This document shows, in pieces, positions 50,543 to 59,880 of a stretch of DNA of 64,000 bases. Below the pieces are notes generated by a model. That model had not been told where the DNA came from and ran no database searches. It saw nothing but the letters and a program-made list of their open reading frames with translations. Location: the NCBI RefSeq assembly GCF_965204935.1, contig NZ_CBDBFO010000002.1; one strand, written 5' to 3'. This DNA is from Hoeflea_A sp965204935 (GTDB lineage Bacteria > Pseudomonadota > Alphaproteobacteria > Rhizobiales > Rhizobiaceae). Position 1 is the first letter of the stretch. Every line of letters begins with the position of its first letter. A program made the translations under genes and the position numbers.

Positions 50543-51430
50543 GTGGCACAAAGGGCCCTTATCCGACAGATGAAACGATTGCCGGCGCTCCTGGCCATCC
50601 CGACTTTGTCAGGTTGCGGGCTCGGAACCGCGCCGATCCTCAATCCGTCAGGCCCGATCGCGCTGGCGCAGCGCGACCTGCTGTTCACGGCATTCTATCT
50701 CATGCTGATCGTCGTGATACCGGTCTTTGTACTGGCGTTCCTGTTCGTCTGGCGATACCGCGCGTCGGGTGGCAAGGGACAATACAAGCCGGACTGGTCC
50801 TACTCGGCAGGCATTGATGCAATGATCTGGCTGGTACCGGCTCTGCTTGTCGCCGCGATCGGTTACCTTCTGTGGACAACTACCCATGAGCTGGATCCTT
50901 ACAAGACGATTGCCGGGTCGGAAAATCCGATCGAGGTGGAGGTTGTCGCCCAGGACTGGAAGTGGCTCTTCATCTATCCGGAATACGGCATCGCGACCGT
51001 CAACGAGCTCGGATTCCCGCAGGAACGGCAACTTTCACTGCGCATTACGTCCGACACAGTCATGAATTCCTTCATGATACCGGCGCTTGGCGGACAGATA
51101 TATGCGATGGCCGGCATGACGAGCCGATTGCATCTCATCGCCGATGAAACTGGCCAGTTTACCGGTCGCAACACCATGTTCAGCGGCGACGGGTTCGCCG
51201 ATCAGCATTTCCAGGCACATGCACTTTCAAATGAAGACTTCGATGCCTGGGTAGAAAAGGTCCGTCAATCACAGACGGCGCTGGATGCGACTGCCTATGC
51301 CAAGCTCGCCGAGCCAAGCGTCGCGCACGCCGTCGAGTACTACGCGTCCTACGAGCCCAACCTTTTTGAGACGATCCTCAAGAAATACGCGGCGCGGCCG
51401 GCACATTCGTCGAGCCAAATGGAACAATAG
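50543..51430 (+). CDS. cyoA: cytochrome o ubiquinol oxidase subunit II
   Basis: 295 residues from the GTG at 50543, preceded by AGGG at 8 bases; the ATG at 50570 is a reasonable alternative. A lipoprotein signal ends in the lipobox LSGC. Two transmembrane helices follow (about 50-75 and 95-115), then a periplasmic cupredoxin-like domain (EVVAQDWKWLFIYPEYGIAT, NSFMIPALGGQIYAMAGMTS). CuA ligands are absent, as expected for a quinol oxidase. It is the first gene of cyoABCD. Confidence 0.92.
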   Translation: MAQRALIRQMKRLPALLAIPTLSGCGLGTAPILNPSGPIALAQRDLLFTAFYLMLIVVIPVFVLAFLFVWRYRASGGKGQYKPDWSYSAGIDAMIWLVPALLVAAIGYLLWTTTHELDPYKTIAGSENPIEVEVVAQDWKWLFIYPEYGIATVNELGFPQERQLSLRITSDTVMNSFMIPALGGQIYAMAGMTSRLHLIADETGQFTGRNTMFSGDGFADQHFQAHALSNEDFDAWVEKVRQSQTALDATAYAKLAEPSVAHAVEYYASYEPNLFETILKKYAARPAHSSSQMEQ

Positions 51431-51447
51431 GCCAAGCGGAGGCAAGC

Positions 51448-53481
51448 ATGCTCGGAAAACTGACCGTCGATGCCCTGCCCTTTTACAGCTGGGTCGCCAT
51501 GGCCGGCGCAGGTGTCACGGTTTTCGGCGGGTTGTTTGTCGTTGCCCTGATTACCTATCTGGGTGCCTGGCGGTACCTTTGGACCGAGTGGCTGACGAGT
51601 GTCGATCACAAGAAGATCGGCATCATGTACATCGTGTTGGCGCTGGTCATGCTGATCCGCGGCTTTATCGACGCCATCATGATGCGCGCTCAGCAGGCTT
51701 TCGCGCTCAATTCCGACGGCTACCTGCCGCCAGAGCATTTCGAGCAGATCTTCAGCTCGCACGGTACCATCATGGTTTTCTTCATGGCGATGCCGTTTCT
51801 GACGGGCCTGTTCAACATCGTTGCCCCGCAGCAGATCGGTGCCCGCGATGTCGCCTTTCCATTCATGAATTCCGTCAGCCTTTGGCTAACCGCTGCCGGT
51901 GCGGGCCTTGTACTGATATCGCTGGTCATCGGTAAATTCTCGACCGCGGGCTGGACCGGCTACCCGCCCTATTCGGGTATCAATTACAACCCCGGCGTCG
52001 GTGTCGATTACTGGCTCTGGGCGCTGCTTGTCAGCGGTGTTGGAAGCACCATGACCGGCATCAATTTTGTTGTGACGATCCTGAAAAAGCGGGCACCGGG
52101 CATGACCCTGATGCGCATGCCGATGTTCACCTGGACGACACTGGTCGTCAGCCTGCTCATCGCCTTTGCGTTTCCGGCCCTGACCGTGGTTGCAATCCAG
52201 CTTGGCCTCGACCGCTATCTCGGCTTCCATTTCTTCACCAATGGTGATGGCGGCAACATGATGAACTTCGCCAACCTGTTGTGGATCTGGGGACATCCGG
52301 AAGTCTACATCCTGATCCTGCCGGCGTTCGGGATCTATTCAGAGGTCGTCGCGACATTCTCCGGAAAGCGCCTGTTCGGCTATGATTCACTCGTCTATGC
52401 CACGGGCTGCATCGGCATCCTGTCTTTCACCGTTTGGCTCCATCACTTCTTCACCATGGGCTCCAGCGCCAATGTGAACGCCTTTTTCGGCATCGCGACC
52501 ATGGTGATCGCCGTGCCGACGGGCGTGAAGGTGTTCGACTGGCTGTTCACGATGTTCCGTGGCCGTATCGTGTTCCATCCGTCCATGTACTGGACCATCG
52601 GCTTCATCGTGACCTTTGTCATCGGCGGCGTCAGCGGTGTGCTGCTTGCCCTTCCGCCGGCCGATTATTTGATGCACAACTCGACATTCCTGGTTGCGCA
52701 TTTCCATAACATGCTCATCCCGGGCGCCCTTTTCGGCTACTTTGCCGGCATGAACTACTGGTTCCCGAAGGCGTTCGGCTTCAAGCTGGACGAGACCTGG
52801 GGCATTCGGGCCTTCTGGTTCTGGATCATCGGATTCTACCTCGCCTTCATGCCGCTCTACGTTCTCGGCTTCATGGGCATGGTGCGCCGCATGGAGCACT
52901 ACAATGTGCCCGAGTGGCAGCCCTATCTCGTCGTTGCGGCGATCGGCGCCGTCTTTGTGCTGATCGGCATCGTCTGCATTGCAATGCAGCTCTATGTCAG
53001 CGTGCGTGACCGGGCGGGAGCCGTGGACAGCACAGGCGATCCGTGGAACGGCCGGACGCTTGAGTGGGCAACCTCCTCGCCACCGGCACCCTATAACTTT
53101 GCGGTCATTCCCCAGGTCCAGGACATCGACGCTTTCGCCGACATGAAACGCCGCGGTGTCGTCGGAGCCCGGCCCGAGCGCTATGAAGACATCACAATGC
53201 CGAAGAGCACCGGGGCCGGCGTTTTTCTTGGCGCCGGCGGCTTTGTGCTCGGCTTTGCCATGGTCTGGCACATCTGGTGGCTGGCGGCACTGTGTCTGCT
53301 GGCGGCCATCGCCATTTTGATTATGAGGGCGAGCAACGACGATGACGAGTTCACGATCACGGCAGCCGAGGTCGAAGCGATCGAGAGCAAACGCCAGTTC
53401 TCGACCCTGAAACTGCCGACTGACCTGCCAGTGCCGGGAACGGACCCAGCCGGCAAGCAACCGATGCCGGGGAATATCTGA
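51448..53481 (+). CDS. cyoB: cytochrome o ubiquinol oxidase subunit I
   Basis: 677 residues with about 15 transmembrane helices. Haem and CuB site motifs are SSHGTIMVFFMAMPFL (low-spin haem His), IWGHPEVYILILPAFGIYSE (CuB His and cross-linked Tyr), VWLHHFFTMG (CuB His pair) and VAHFHNMLIPG (haem o3 and haem b His). It reduces O2 to water and pumps protons. It starts 17 bp after cyoA and is followed by cyoC. Confidence 0.96.
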   Translation: MLGKLTVDALPFYSWVAMAGAGVTVFGGLFVVALITYLGAWRYLWTEWLTSVDHKKIGIMYIVLALVMLIRGFIDAIMMRAQQAFALNSDGYLPPEHFEQIFSSHGTIMVFFMAMPFLTGLFNIVAPQQIGARDVAFPFMNSVSLWLTAAGAGLVLISLVIGKFSTAGWTGYPPYSGINYNPGVGVDYWLWALLVSGVGSTMTGINFVVTILKKRAPGMTLMRMPMFTWTTLVVSLLIAFAFPALTVVAIQLGLDRYLGFHFFTNGDGGNMMNFANLLWIWGHPEVYILILPAFGIYSEVVATFSGKRLFGYDSLVYATGCIGILSFTVWLHHFFTMGSSANVNAFFGIATMVIAVPTGVKVFDWLFTMFRGRIVFHPSMYWTIGFIVTFVIGGVSGVLLALPPADYLMHNSTFLVAHFHNMLIPGALFGYFAGMNYWFPKAFGFKLDETWGIRAFWFWIIGFYLAFMPLYVLGFMGMVRRMEHYNVPEWQPYLVVAAIGAVFVLIGIVCIAMQLYVSVRDRAGAVDSTGDPWNGRTLEWATSSPPAPYNFAVIPQVQDIDAFADMKRRGVVGARPERYEDITMPKSTGAGVFLGAGGFVLGFAMVWHIWWLAALCLLAAIAILIMRASNDDDEFTITAAEVEAIESKRQFSTLKLPTDLPVPGTDPAGKQPMPGNI

Positions 53482-53482
53482 T

Positions 53483-54094
53483 ATGGCGACGGCTGATCCA
53501 TCCGCCATTCACGAAGAGCAGGTCGCGCACCTGGGTGGCGGAGAAGAATTTGAAGAGCGCGAATTCAGCTTCTGGCTTTACCTGATGACCGATGCGGTGA
53601 TCTTCGCGCTTCTCTTTGCGACATACGTCGTGATGAGCGGCAACATCGCTGCCGGACCCGACGCGAAGTCGCTCTTCAGCCTGTCGCACACGGCGGGAGA
53701 GACATTGCTGCTGCTTTGTTCGAGCATCACCTTCGGCTTTGCAACGCTGGCATCACTCTCAAACAACAATGGCCGTGTCATACAGTGGCTGATCGTCACC
53801 ATGCTGCTCGGTGCCGGGTTCGTGGCGATGGAAATCATCGAGTTCGCCGGGATGATCGGCGCCGGGCCGGGAACGAGCGGATTTCTTTCTGCCTTTTTCA
53901 CGCTCGTTGGAACACACGGATTGCATGTCAGCCTCGGGATCGTGGGCATCGCTGTGATGGCCATCCAGATTTCCGTGAAAGGTCTGACCAATCCGGTTCG
54001 CTCGCGCCTCTATCGGCTCGGCCTGTTCTGGCATTTCCTTGACATCGTCTGGATCGGGATTTTCTCGGTCGTCTATTTGCCGGGGGTCATGTGA
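53483..54094 (+). CDS. cyoC: cytochrome o ubiquinol oxidase subunit III
   Basis: 203 residues with five predicted membrane helices. Family features are FWLYLMTDAVIFALLFATYV near the N-terminus, LVGTHGLHVSLGIVGIAVMA (conserved GTHGLH) and LFWHFLDIVWIGIFSVVYLP at the C-terminus. The start follows the cyoB stop by one base. The stop overlaps the cyoD start (ATGTGATG region). Confidence 0.95.
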   Translation: MATADPSAIHEEQVAHLGGGEEFEEREFSFWLYLMTDAVIFALLFATYVVMSGNIAAGPDAKSLFSLSHTAGETLLLLCSSITFGFATLASLSNNNGRVIQWLIVTMLLGAGFVAMEIIEFAGMIGAGPGTSGFLSAFFTLVGTHGLHVSLGIVGIAVMAIQISVKGLTNPVRSRLYRLGLFWHFLDIVWIGIFSVVYLPGVM

Positions 54095-54405
54095 TGCAAA
54101 AAGCGACGGCAACGCACACCCATAAATCCTACATCACCGGATTCATCCTGGCACTGGTCCTCACCGCCATTCCATTCGCCCTTGTCTGGTCGGGCGCCCT
54201 GCCCGCTGCAGCGACCTTTATCGCCATCGCGTTTGCGGCGATCATCCAGGTGCTCGTGCATATGTATTATTTCCTTCACCTCAACTGGAGGACGACACCG
54301 AAGGAGAATATGCTGGCCCTGCTTTTTGCCGCTGTTCTCATCTGTATCCTTGTTGGCGGCACACTCTGGATCATGTTCGATCTTCACTACCGGATGATGG
54401 GCTGA
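54094..54405 (+). CDS. cyoD: cytochrome o ubiquinol oxidase subunit IV
   Basis: 103 residues with three membrane helices. THTHKSYITGFILALVLTAI and QVLVHMYYFLHLNWRTTPKE are typical of CyoD. It starts within the cyoC stop, so the two are coupled. No cyoE (haem O synthase) follows: the next gene is an unrelated TIR protein, so haem O must come from an unlinked gene. Confidence 0.93.
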   Translation: MQKATATHTHKSYITGFILALVLTAIPFALVWSGALPAAATFIAIAFAAIIQVLVHMYYFLHLNWRTTPKENMLALLFAAVLICILVGGTLWIMFDLHYRMMG

Positions 54406-54512
54406 AACTGGGACCAGAGTTGGCGGTCGTGCAAGAGCATGACGGGCCATTTGCATTTTCTGCAGGCTGATAGCAATCTGACGGGCAGATCAACAGAATT
54501 CTGGGGCTCCCC

Positions 54513-55145
54513 ATGCTTTGGACTTTTCTCAGCTACGCCAGAAAAGATCACATATTCGCCGAACTCGCCCACAAGATGTTGAACACGCAGGAGATCTCCC
54601 TCTGGCGAGACACCGCGCAGATCAGGGGCGGCGATCGATGGGAGCACGAGATCGAAAAGGCGATTTCGAGAAGCCATGTCGTGCTCGTCGCTCTGAGCCG
54701 AAACTCAGTGGATTCGTCCTACGTCACCTACGAATGGGCATATGGAATTGGAAAAGGCAAGCCGATCATTCCGCTTGTCCTTGAGGATTGCGAGGTCCAT
54801 CCGAGACTGAGAGGAGTGCAGCATCTAGACTTTACGCAGGCCGGCGCACTGCCATGGAAACCGTTGATCGACCGAATAAAGGAAATAGATGTCGACATTA
54901 ACTCCATCGATTCGCCTGAAGATGACGGTGCTTACCGGCCTCCGACTGATCCCAAAGTGAGAGAGATCCTGCAGTATCTCGACCAGAAAGTTTTCCAGAT
55001 GGCCAGTTTTGAACGGCTGCGGAAACATGTGAGCGGAAAACCGTCCAATACCGCTTTCCAAAGTATCGTGTCGAACAATCCTGAAACATTCCGATCCGCT
55101 ACCCTCAGGGGAAACAAACCCGGCCTGGCAAAACTCGTGCCCTAG
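54513..55145 (+). CDS. TIR domain-containing protein
   Basis: 210 residues. The TIR domain covers about residues 1-130. It has strand A MLWTFLSYARKDHIFAELAH, the BB-loop region WRDTAQIRGGDRWEHEIEKA, VVLVALSRNSVDSSYVTYEW with the conserved Glu that is catalytic in NAD-consuming TIRs, and GKGKPIIPLVLED. The last about 80 residues match nothing I recognise. There is no signal peptide or membrane segment. It stands alone between cyoABCD and minCDE with no recognisable defence partner. NADase or defence activity is possible but unproven. Confidence 0.8.
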   Translation: MLWTFLSYARKDHIFAELAHKMLNTQEISLWRDTAQIRGGDRWEHEIEKAISRSHVVLVALSRNSVDSSYVTYEWAYGIGKGKPIIPLVLEDCEVHPRLRGVQHLDFTQAGALPWKPLIDRIKEIDVDINSIDSPEDDGAYRPPTDPKVREILQYLDQKVFQMASFERLRKHVSGKPSNTAFQSIVSNNPETFRSATLRGNKPGLAKLVP

Positions 55146-55312
55146 ACGCCGGGTCCCGGAGACGCTGCTTTTGGCGCCCCCAGTCCAACCGATCCGCAGT
55201 TGGCCGGTCGGATTCCGAAAAAGATTTCGTCTCAATCTTCCCGCAAGCTCCGCGCGGTAACCTTTCGTTAACTCCGATTCAAATAGGGTCGGGTTAGGGA
55301 AAATTAACGAAG

Positions 55313-56011
55313 ATGACCGAAGTGCTAACCGACACCAAGCCGATACGCCTCAAGGGACGCTCCTTTCTGGCGCTCGTTCTCAGCCCGGAGACGCCGTTCG
55401 ACGAATGGCTCGCACGGCTTGACGACCTGGCAGCGCGGTCGGCGGGTTTCTTTCTCAGGCGTCCGATCGTTCTGGATGTGGACGGTCTCGGCATCGACGG
55501 CGCGGAACTGCGCGGCCTGATCGAGCAGCTTCGTGAGTGCCACGTCCGCATCATGGGAATCGAGGGGGCGGACCCGACGCTGCTGGGCAGTGACATGCCT
55601 CCGGCGATGACCGGCGGCCTTCCGGCTTCGGACATTGAAGCACCCGATGGTGAAGAACCGCAGGAGATCACAAGTGACCCCGCAAAACCTTCACTGATGG
55701 TGACACAGCCCGTCCGTTCCGGACAGATGCTGAGCTCTGAGGGGGACATAACGATTGTCGGTTCGATCGCTTCAGGTGCGGAAGTCGTGGCCGGTGGATC
55801 TGTTCATGTCTACGGAACCATTCGCGGCCGGGTCGTCGCCGGCTCGATGGGCAACACAGCGGCACGCATATTTTGCCGCAAGCTTGAGGCGGAGCTTGTT
55901 GCGATTGCGGGGTACTACAAGACATCCGAGGATTTTGAACAGGAGCTGCGCGGACAGGCCGTACAGCTCTGGCTAGAGAATGATGCAATCCTGGGGGATA
56001 CACTGGGCTGA
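55313..56011 (+). CDS. minC: septum site-determining protein MinC
   Basis: 232 residues. The N-terminal FtsZ-inhibiting domain (about 8-100) shows LVLSPETPFDEWLARLDDLA. An Ala/Pro/Glu-rich linker precedes the C-terminal beta-helix domain (about 125-225), with GDITIVGSIASGAEVVAGGS, VHVYGTIRGRVVAGSMGN and ARIFCRKLEAELVAIAGYYK. It inhibits FtsZ polymerisation away from midcell when recruited by MinD. It is the first gene of minCDE. Confidence 0.95.
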   Translation: MTEVLTDTKPIRLKGRSFLALVLSPETPFDEWLARLDDLAARSAGFFLRRPIVLDVDGLGIDGAELRGLIEQLRECHVRIMGIEGADPTLLGSDMPPAMTGGLPASDIEAPDGEEPQEITSDPAKPSLMVTQPVRSGQMLSSEGDITIVGSIASGAEVVAGGSVHVYGTIRGRVVAGSMGNTAARIFCRKLEAELVAIAGYYKTSEDFEQELRGQAVQLWLENDAILGDTLG

Positions 56012-56041
56012 GCCGGCGGGCGGCCATTTAAGGAGAAGGAT

Positions 56042-56857
56042 ATGGGCAAAGCGATCGTGATCACATCCGGCAAGGGCGGCGTCGGCAAAACAACGTCAAC
56101 CGCCGCCATCGGCGCCGCGTTAGCGCAGAGGAATGAAAAGGTCGTTGTCGTCGATTTTGACGTCGGCCTGCGCAATCTCGATCTGGTCATGGGTGCGGAA
56201 CGCCGTGTGGTCTTTGATCTGATCAATGTCATCCAGGGAGAGGCAAAGCTTTCGCAGGCACTGATCCGCGACAAGCGGCTGGAGAACCTGTTCCTTCTGC
56301 CGGCTTCGCAAACCCGCGACAAGGACAAACTGACACCCGAGGGTGTGGAGCGGGTCATCACATCGCTCAAAAAGGCCTTTGACTGGGTGCTTTGCGACAG
56401 CCCGGCCGGCATCGAGCGTGGCCCGACGCTGGCGATGCGCCACGCGGACGCGGCGATCGTCGTGACCAACCCGGAAGTTTCGTCGGTCAGGGATTCTGAC
56501 CGCATTATCGGCCTTCTCGACGCCAAGACGGTCAAGGCAGAACGCGGCGAACAGATCGAAAAGCACCTGCTGCTCAACCGATATGATCCGATGCGCGCTG
56601 CCACTGGCGAAATGCTGAATGTCGACGACATGCTTGAGATCCTGTCGATCCCTCTCCTCGGCATCATTCCGGAGAGTACGGATGTCTTGCGCGCATCGAA
56701 TATCGGCGCGCCGGTTACGCTGGCCGACAGCCGAAGCGAAACGGCACGCGCCTATTGCGATGCCGCACGCCGTCTGTCAGGCGAAGCTGTTCCAGTTGTT
56801 GTGCCAGGTGAAAAACGCGGATTCTTCGGAAAAATCTTCGGAAGGAAGGCTGCATGA
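56042..56857 (+). CDS. minD: septum site-determining protein MinD (ATPase)
   Basis: 271 residues. The deviant Walker A motif SGKGGVGKTT lies near residue 9, followed by VVVDFDVGLRNLDLVMGAER and VLCDSPAGIE (Walker B region). The C-terminal membrane-targeting amphipathic helix is GFFGKIFGRKA. MinD binds the membrane as an ATP dimer, recruits MinC and is released by MinE. It is preceded by AAGGAGAAGG and its stop overlaps the minE start (ATGA). Confidence 0.97.
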   Translation: MGKAIVITSGKGGVGKTTSTAAIGAALAQRNEKVVVVDFDVGLRNLDLVMGAERRVVFDLINVIQGEAKLSQALIRDKRLENLFLLPASQTRDKDKLTPEGVERVITSLKKAFDWVLCDSPAGIERGPTLAMRHADAAIVVTNPEVSSVRDSDRIIGLLDAKTVKAERGEQIEKHLLLNRYDPMRAATGEMLNVDDMLEILSIPLLGIIPESTDVLRASNIGAPVTLADSRSETARAYCDAARRLSGEAVPVVVPGEKRGFFGKIFGRKAA

Positions 56858-57117
56858 ATATACTACGTTTTTTCGGAAGGCGAAGTTCGGCCTCCGCAGC
56901 CCGTGAGCGGCTGCAGGTCCTGCTTGCCCATGAACGAGCGTCGATGGGTGGAACCGACCTGGTGGAGATCCTCCGCGAGGAAATAATAGACGTGCTCTCC
57001 AAGCATGTTCGGATCGAAGGCCGAAAAGTCCACGTGAAGATGGAACGCGGCGCCCAGGTCTCGACGCTGGCCGTCGACATCGAGATCCCGTTCGATACCG
57101 GTGTACGGGCGGCATAG
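56854..57117 (+). CDS. minE: cell division topological specificity factor MinE
   Basis: 87 residues. The N-terminal membrane-binding and anti-MinCD region shows MNILRFFGRRSSASAARERL, with QVLLAHERAS. The dimerisation domain includes DLVEILREEIIDVLSKHV and KVHVKMERGAQVSTLAVDIE. It stimulates MinD ATPase and sets up pole-to-pole oscillation. It overlaps minD by four bases and is followed by an intrinsic terminator. Confidence 0.96.
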   Translation: MNILRFFGRRSSASAARERLQVLLAHERASMGGTDLVEILREEIIDVLSKHVRIEGRKVHVKMERGAQVSTLAVDIEIPFDTGVRAA

Positions 57118-57160
57118 GATCGCCCACAAGATCATTGAACGAGCGCTTGCACCTCAAGCA

Positions 57161-57190
57161 AAAGAGCCCGGCAATGCCGGGCTCTTTGTC
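57161..57190 (+). terminator. intrinsic terminator after minE
   Basis: A perfect 12-bp stem AAAGAGCCCGGC / GCCGGGCTCTTT with an AAT loop lies 44 bp past minE. It is symmetrical enough to serve the convergent porin gene as well (minus strand, stop at 57212). Confidence 0.8.
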
Positions 57191-57361
57191 GTGTCTAACC
57201 TGAAATACTGATCAATAAAGGTCGATGCTGATACCTGCGAACACCGAATGGCTGTCGTAGGTGAAGGTAATGTTCTGGCTGCCCACGGCCTGGTTGAACG
57301 CAGTCATGCTGTCACCGGTGGTGCCAAGATAGGTGTATTTGGCAAAGGCCTTTGTACCTGG

Positions 57362-58801
57362 CCAGCAATTCTAATTTTGGCTCATTTTTGGGTCTCAGAT
57401 GAATTTGAGCTGATTTTCAGGAGGGTTTAGGTTGCTTCCGGGCTGACTTGACGGTCGGTGGTGGCTCACCATCGACAAGTGTTCGTATGAGTGCACCCCA
57501 ATCCGGGAAGATCAAGTAGCAAACAATCGTGCGGATGTGATCGAAGAACCGATACCGCGCCGCTAAAACACTGCGGGCTTTCTTCCAGAGCGCTTCGAGT
57601 ACATCACAAACTGTATGCATGGCGAAGGCGAGCAGATTGAGCGTCGCCAGCACAGATGCCAGATAATTGTCGCCATGCCCAAAGTTGTGCTCCAGATTGT
57701 ATCCCCGGGTTTTCAGAACATTGAAGGTCTCATTTTCAATCTTCCACCGTGCGCGTCCGCAAGCGGCAAGGTCCCCGACATTGGTCTCATCGACAGCGAT
57801 GTTGGTCACAAAGCTGTTGCGATATGTGGTCTTCCCTTTGGTGTTGATAATCTCGATTTCGAACCAGTTGACGTGGGTCGCGTCCTTGCCATCGCGCAGG
57901 GGTACATCATTCAGCCAGCGATAGATGTGGGTGGCAGCCTTGCGACCCTTTTTGATACGACGGCGCTTTGTCGAGTTGATCTCGGCACCGTCCAGCCACT
58001 CGTACAACGTCTTATGGGACAAGGACTTGGCAGTCAGAATGAAGTCGCCGCCAACCGACTGAATCGTATCAACAATCGGCTGATTAGCATACAGGTCATC
58101 GCCAAGATAAACTGGCTTTAGCGAAGCGTAACGTTTCCCATTGGCGGCAAGCCAGCGTTTGACGGCATTCCTTTCACAATCCTGTTTCGCATGACCGTCC
58201 TGCGGGCTAATAAATTCCGGCTGCAGCGGTATCGCTCGGCTGTCACCCGGGACGACGACCGCGGCGGAAACCATGGTGTGAAAATACTCGGTGCCGCCAT
58301 CATTGCGCTTGCGATGAGAACAATTCCGGCAATGCAACTTGCGGCTACAGAAATATTCTGTGCCATCAAGTGCAATCAGCACGCGACCATCCAGACATCG
58401 GAAAGGCTCCAAACCGTTATGGCTTTTCAGATGGTCAACAAGGTTATCAAACTGCCCAAAGAGATGCTGCGGTTCAGCCTCATCAAGCATCGAGCGGATA
58501 TGATTATCGCTCGGAAGCTTCTTGATTCCGAACAACGTCTGACAGTTCGAGCAACCGTTACCCGCTTGCATCTCGCGCTGATGCGACAGGAACGACGGAG
58601 ACTGCATGAAAAATATCGAAAACGCCGACAGGCCGATATCTGCCATCGTGTAACTCGTGTTTGGGCCAACCCGTCGGTCAGGCAAGTTCGCGCAGCACGA
58701 TCTGAGCGAGCCAATGAGGGAATCCAAGTGTAACACGCAACAAACGAATCATAGATCGAGCGATTTGAGAATCCCAAAAATCCCAAAATTAGAATTGCTG
58801 G
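57362..58801 (-). mobile_element. IS4-like insertion sequence in the porin gene (1440 bp)
   Basis: The inverted ends begin CCAGCAATTCTAATTTTGG (left, from 57362), with the inverse ending at 58801. The 7 bp TACCTGG lies on both sides (57355-57361 and 58802-58808) as target duplication. The element contains one intact transposase gene. Confidence 0.85.
57417..58736 (-). CDS. DDE-type transposase (IS4-like)
   Basis: 439 residues from a GTG at 58736. The N-terminal part shows LPDRRVGPNTSYTMADIGLS and FGIKKLPSDNHIRSMLDEAE. The DDE core includes VLIALDGTEYFCSRKLHC (first D), PVYLGDDLYANQPIVDTI (second D) and GRARWKIENETFNVLKTRGY (the IEN-E motif). CxxC pairs between the first two catalytic segments may bind zinc. 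The frame is intact and fills most of the element. Assignment to a named IS subgroup is uncertain. Confidence 0.85.
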   Translation of the reverse strand: MLHLDSLIGSLRSCCANLPDRRVGPNTSYTMADIGLSAFSIFFMQSPSFLSHQREMQAGNGCSNCQTLFGIKKLPSDNHIRSMLDEAEPQHLFGQFDNLVDHLKSHNGLEPFRCLDGRVLIALDGTEYFCSRKLHCRNCSHRKRNDGGTEYFHTMVSAAVVVPGDSRAIPLQPEFISPQDGHAKQDCERNAVKRWLAANGKRYASLKPVYLGDDLYANQPIVDTIQSVGGDFILTAKSLSHKTLYEWLDGAEINSTKRRRIKKGRKAATHIYRWLNDVPLRDGKDATHVNWFEIEIINTKGKTTYRNSFVTNIAVDETNVGDLAACGRARWKIENETFNVLKTRGYNLEHNFGHGDNYLASVLATLNLLAFAMHTVCDVLEALWKKARSVLAARYRFFDHIRTIVCYLIFPDWGALIRTLVDGEPPPTVKSARKQPKPS

Positions 58802-59357
58802 TACCTGGTCTGAACTCATAGGATGCACCGCCAATGAACTGGTAGGCAAAGCGCCAATCGTTGCCGCGATCGAGGACAAATCCGGGTGGAAACCCGCCGG
58901 GGCCACGCGCAAAGTTGATATCCAAGTAGGCGGCACCGATACCACCGCCCGCAAAGACTGCAAAACCGTTGCCGATCTCGTAGTCGTAGATAAGGTTGGC
59001 CATGATGGTCGTGACATCGAGGTCGCCGGTGCTGTCAAGTGTTCCGACACCGACCGAAACAAAATCATTGTCCAGATCGTTGGACCGGTACGTCAGTTCC
59101 GCTTCTGTGCGCAGATTGTAGGGCAGTTCCAATCCGACCGCGCCCTGAATAGCATAGCCGGTATCGAAATCGTAGAGGAAGGTCGCACCCGGACTAACCC
59201 GTGTCTGCTCGGGCGTAAACACAGCGCCGATCGCTCCGGATACGTAAAGGTGCGGGCTCCAGGGCTCATCGGCCGGAGCAACGATATCGTCAGCAGCATG
59301 TGCCGCCGCGAAGGGAAGAGCGCAAACCAAAGCACCCGTCAGAACAGCCTTGCGCAT

Positions 59358-59880
59358 AGAAAACCCCCAAAATGCACAATTTGATAGCCTAAGTTGTACC
59401 AAGACAGATGAATGAATCAATAAAGAAGCAAACCTGACAGCCGAGAATAAACAGGTGTTGCAGATATGAAACATACTTAAAGTTGCCAGAAACCGGCTTT
59501 CTTTCGACATCTTTTTAATTTTAGACAACAAATAAAGTTTGCCGACTTTGCGAAGGCCCTGTAGTCCCTTTTTACAACCTTTGCTCCTCATACGGAACAC
59601 TGGCTGGTATTCAGCAACGCCGCCAGTCTTTTCGCAATAGTCGAATCAATTGGCTTGCGCTTCACAGCAGCGATTTGATCGATTTCGGGTCGTTGAAGAT
59701 ACCAGTATTTGCCCGGCCGACTCACGGCAAGTCTCGCTGCCGCGCACCAGACAACTCCATTGCCGTCACAACTGAAGTAAGCCGACACTGTCGGAGTTTG
59801 CCTTTCTCAAGCAAAGCATCAGGAAACCATTGCCGGCGTAAGTTGTTGCCCAGCCACGAAATCCGGCTAGATTGGCCGGC
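59358..59880. other. 523-bp gene-free stretch between divergent porin and binding-protein genes
   Basis: The AT-rich part next to 59357 is likely the porin promoter and leader. A 66-codon minus-strand frame (59588-59788) exists but has no recognisable family or clear ribosome-binding site, and I do not call it. No RNA gene is evident. Confidence 0.55.

Larger units (their letters stand above)
57212..59357 (-). pseudogene. outer membrane beta-barrel protein (Omp25/31-like), split by an IS
   Basis: Two pieces, 59357-58802 and 57354-57212, join in frame to 699 bases (232 residues) when the insertion and one target copy are removed. The product has a signal peptide (TGALVCALPFAAAHA). It is an 8-stranded barrel by pattern (LYVSGAIGAVFTPE, YAIQGAVGLELPYNLRTEAE, FAVFAGGGIGAAYLDINF, YQFIGGASYEFRPGTKAFAK) and ends in the typical aromatic C-terminal strand VFAGISIDLY. 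Rhizobiales have several such proteins. The interrupted form cannot make a full barrel. Confidence 0.85.

Noticed and set aside
59588..59788. A 66-codon minus-strand gene
   Set aside because: It has no recognisable family, no clear ribosome-binding site and no operon partner. It could be real but is not supported.
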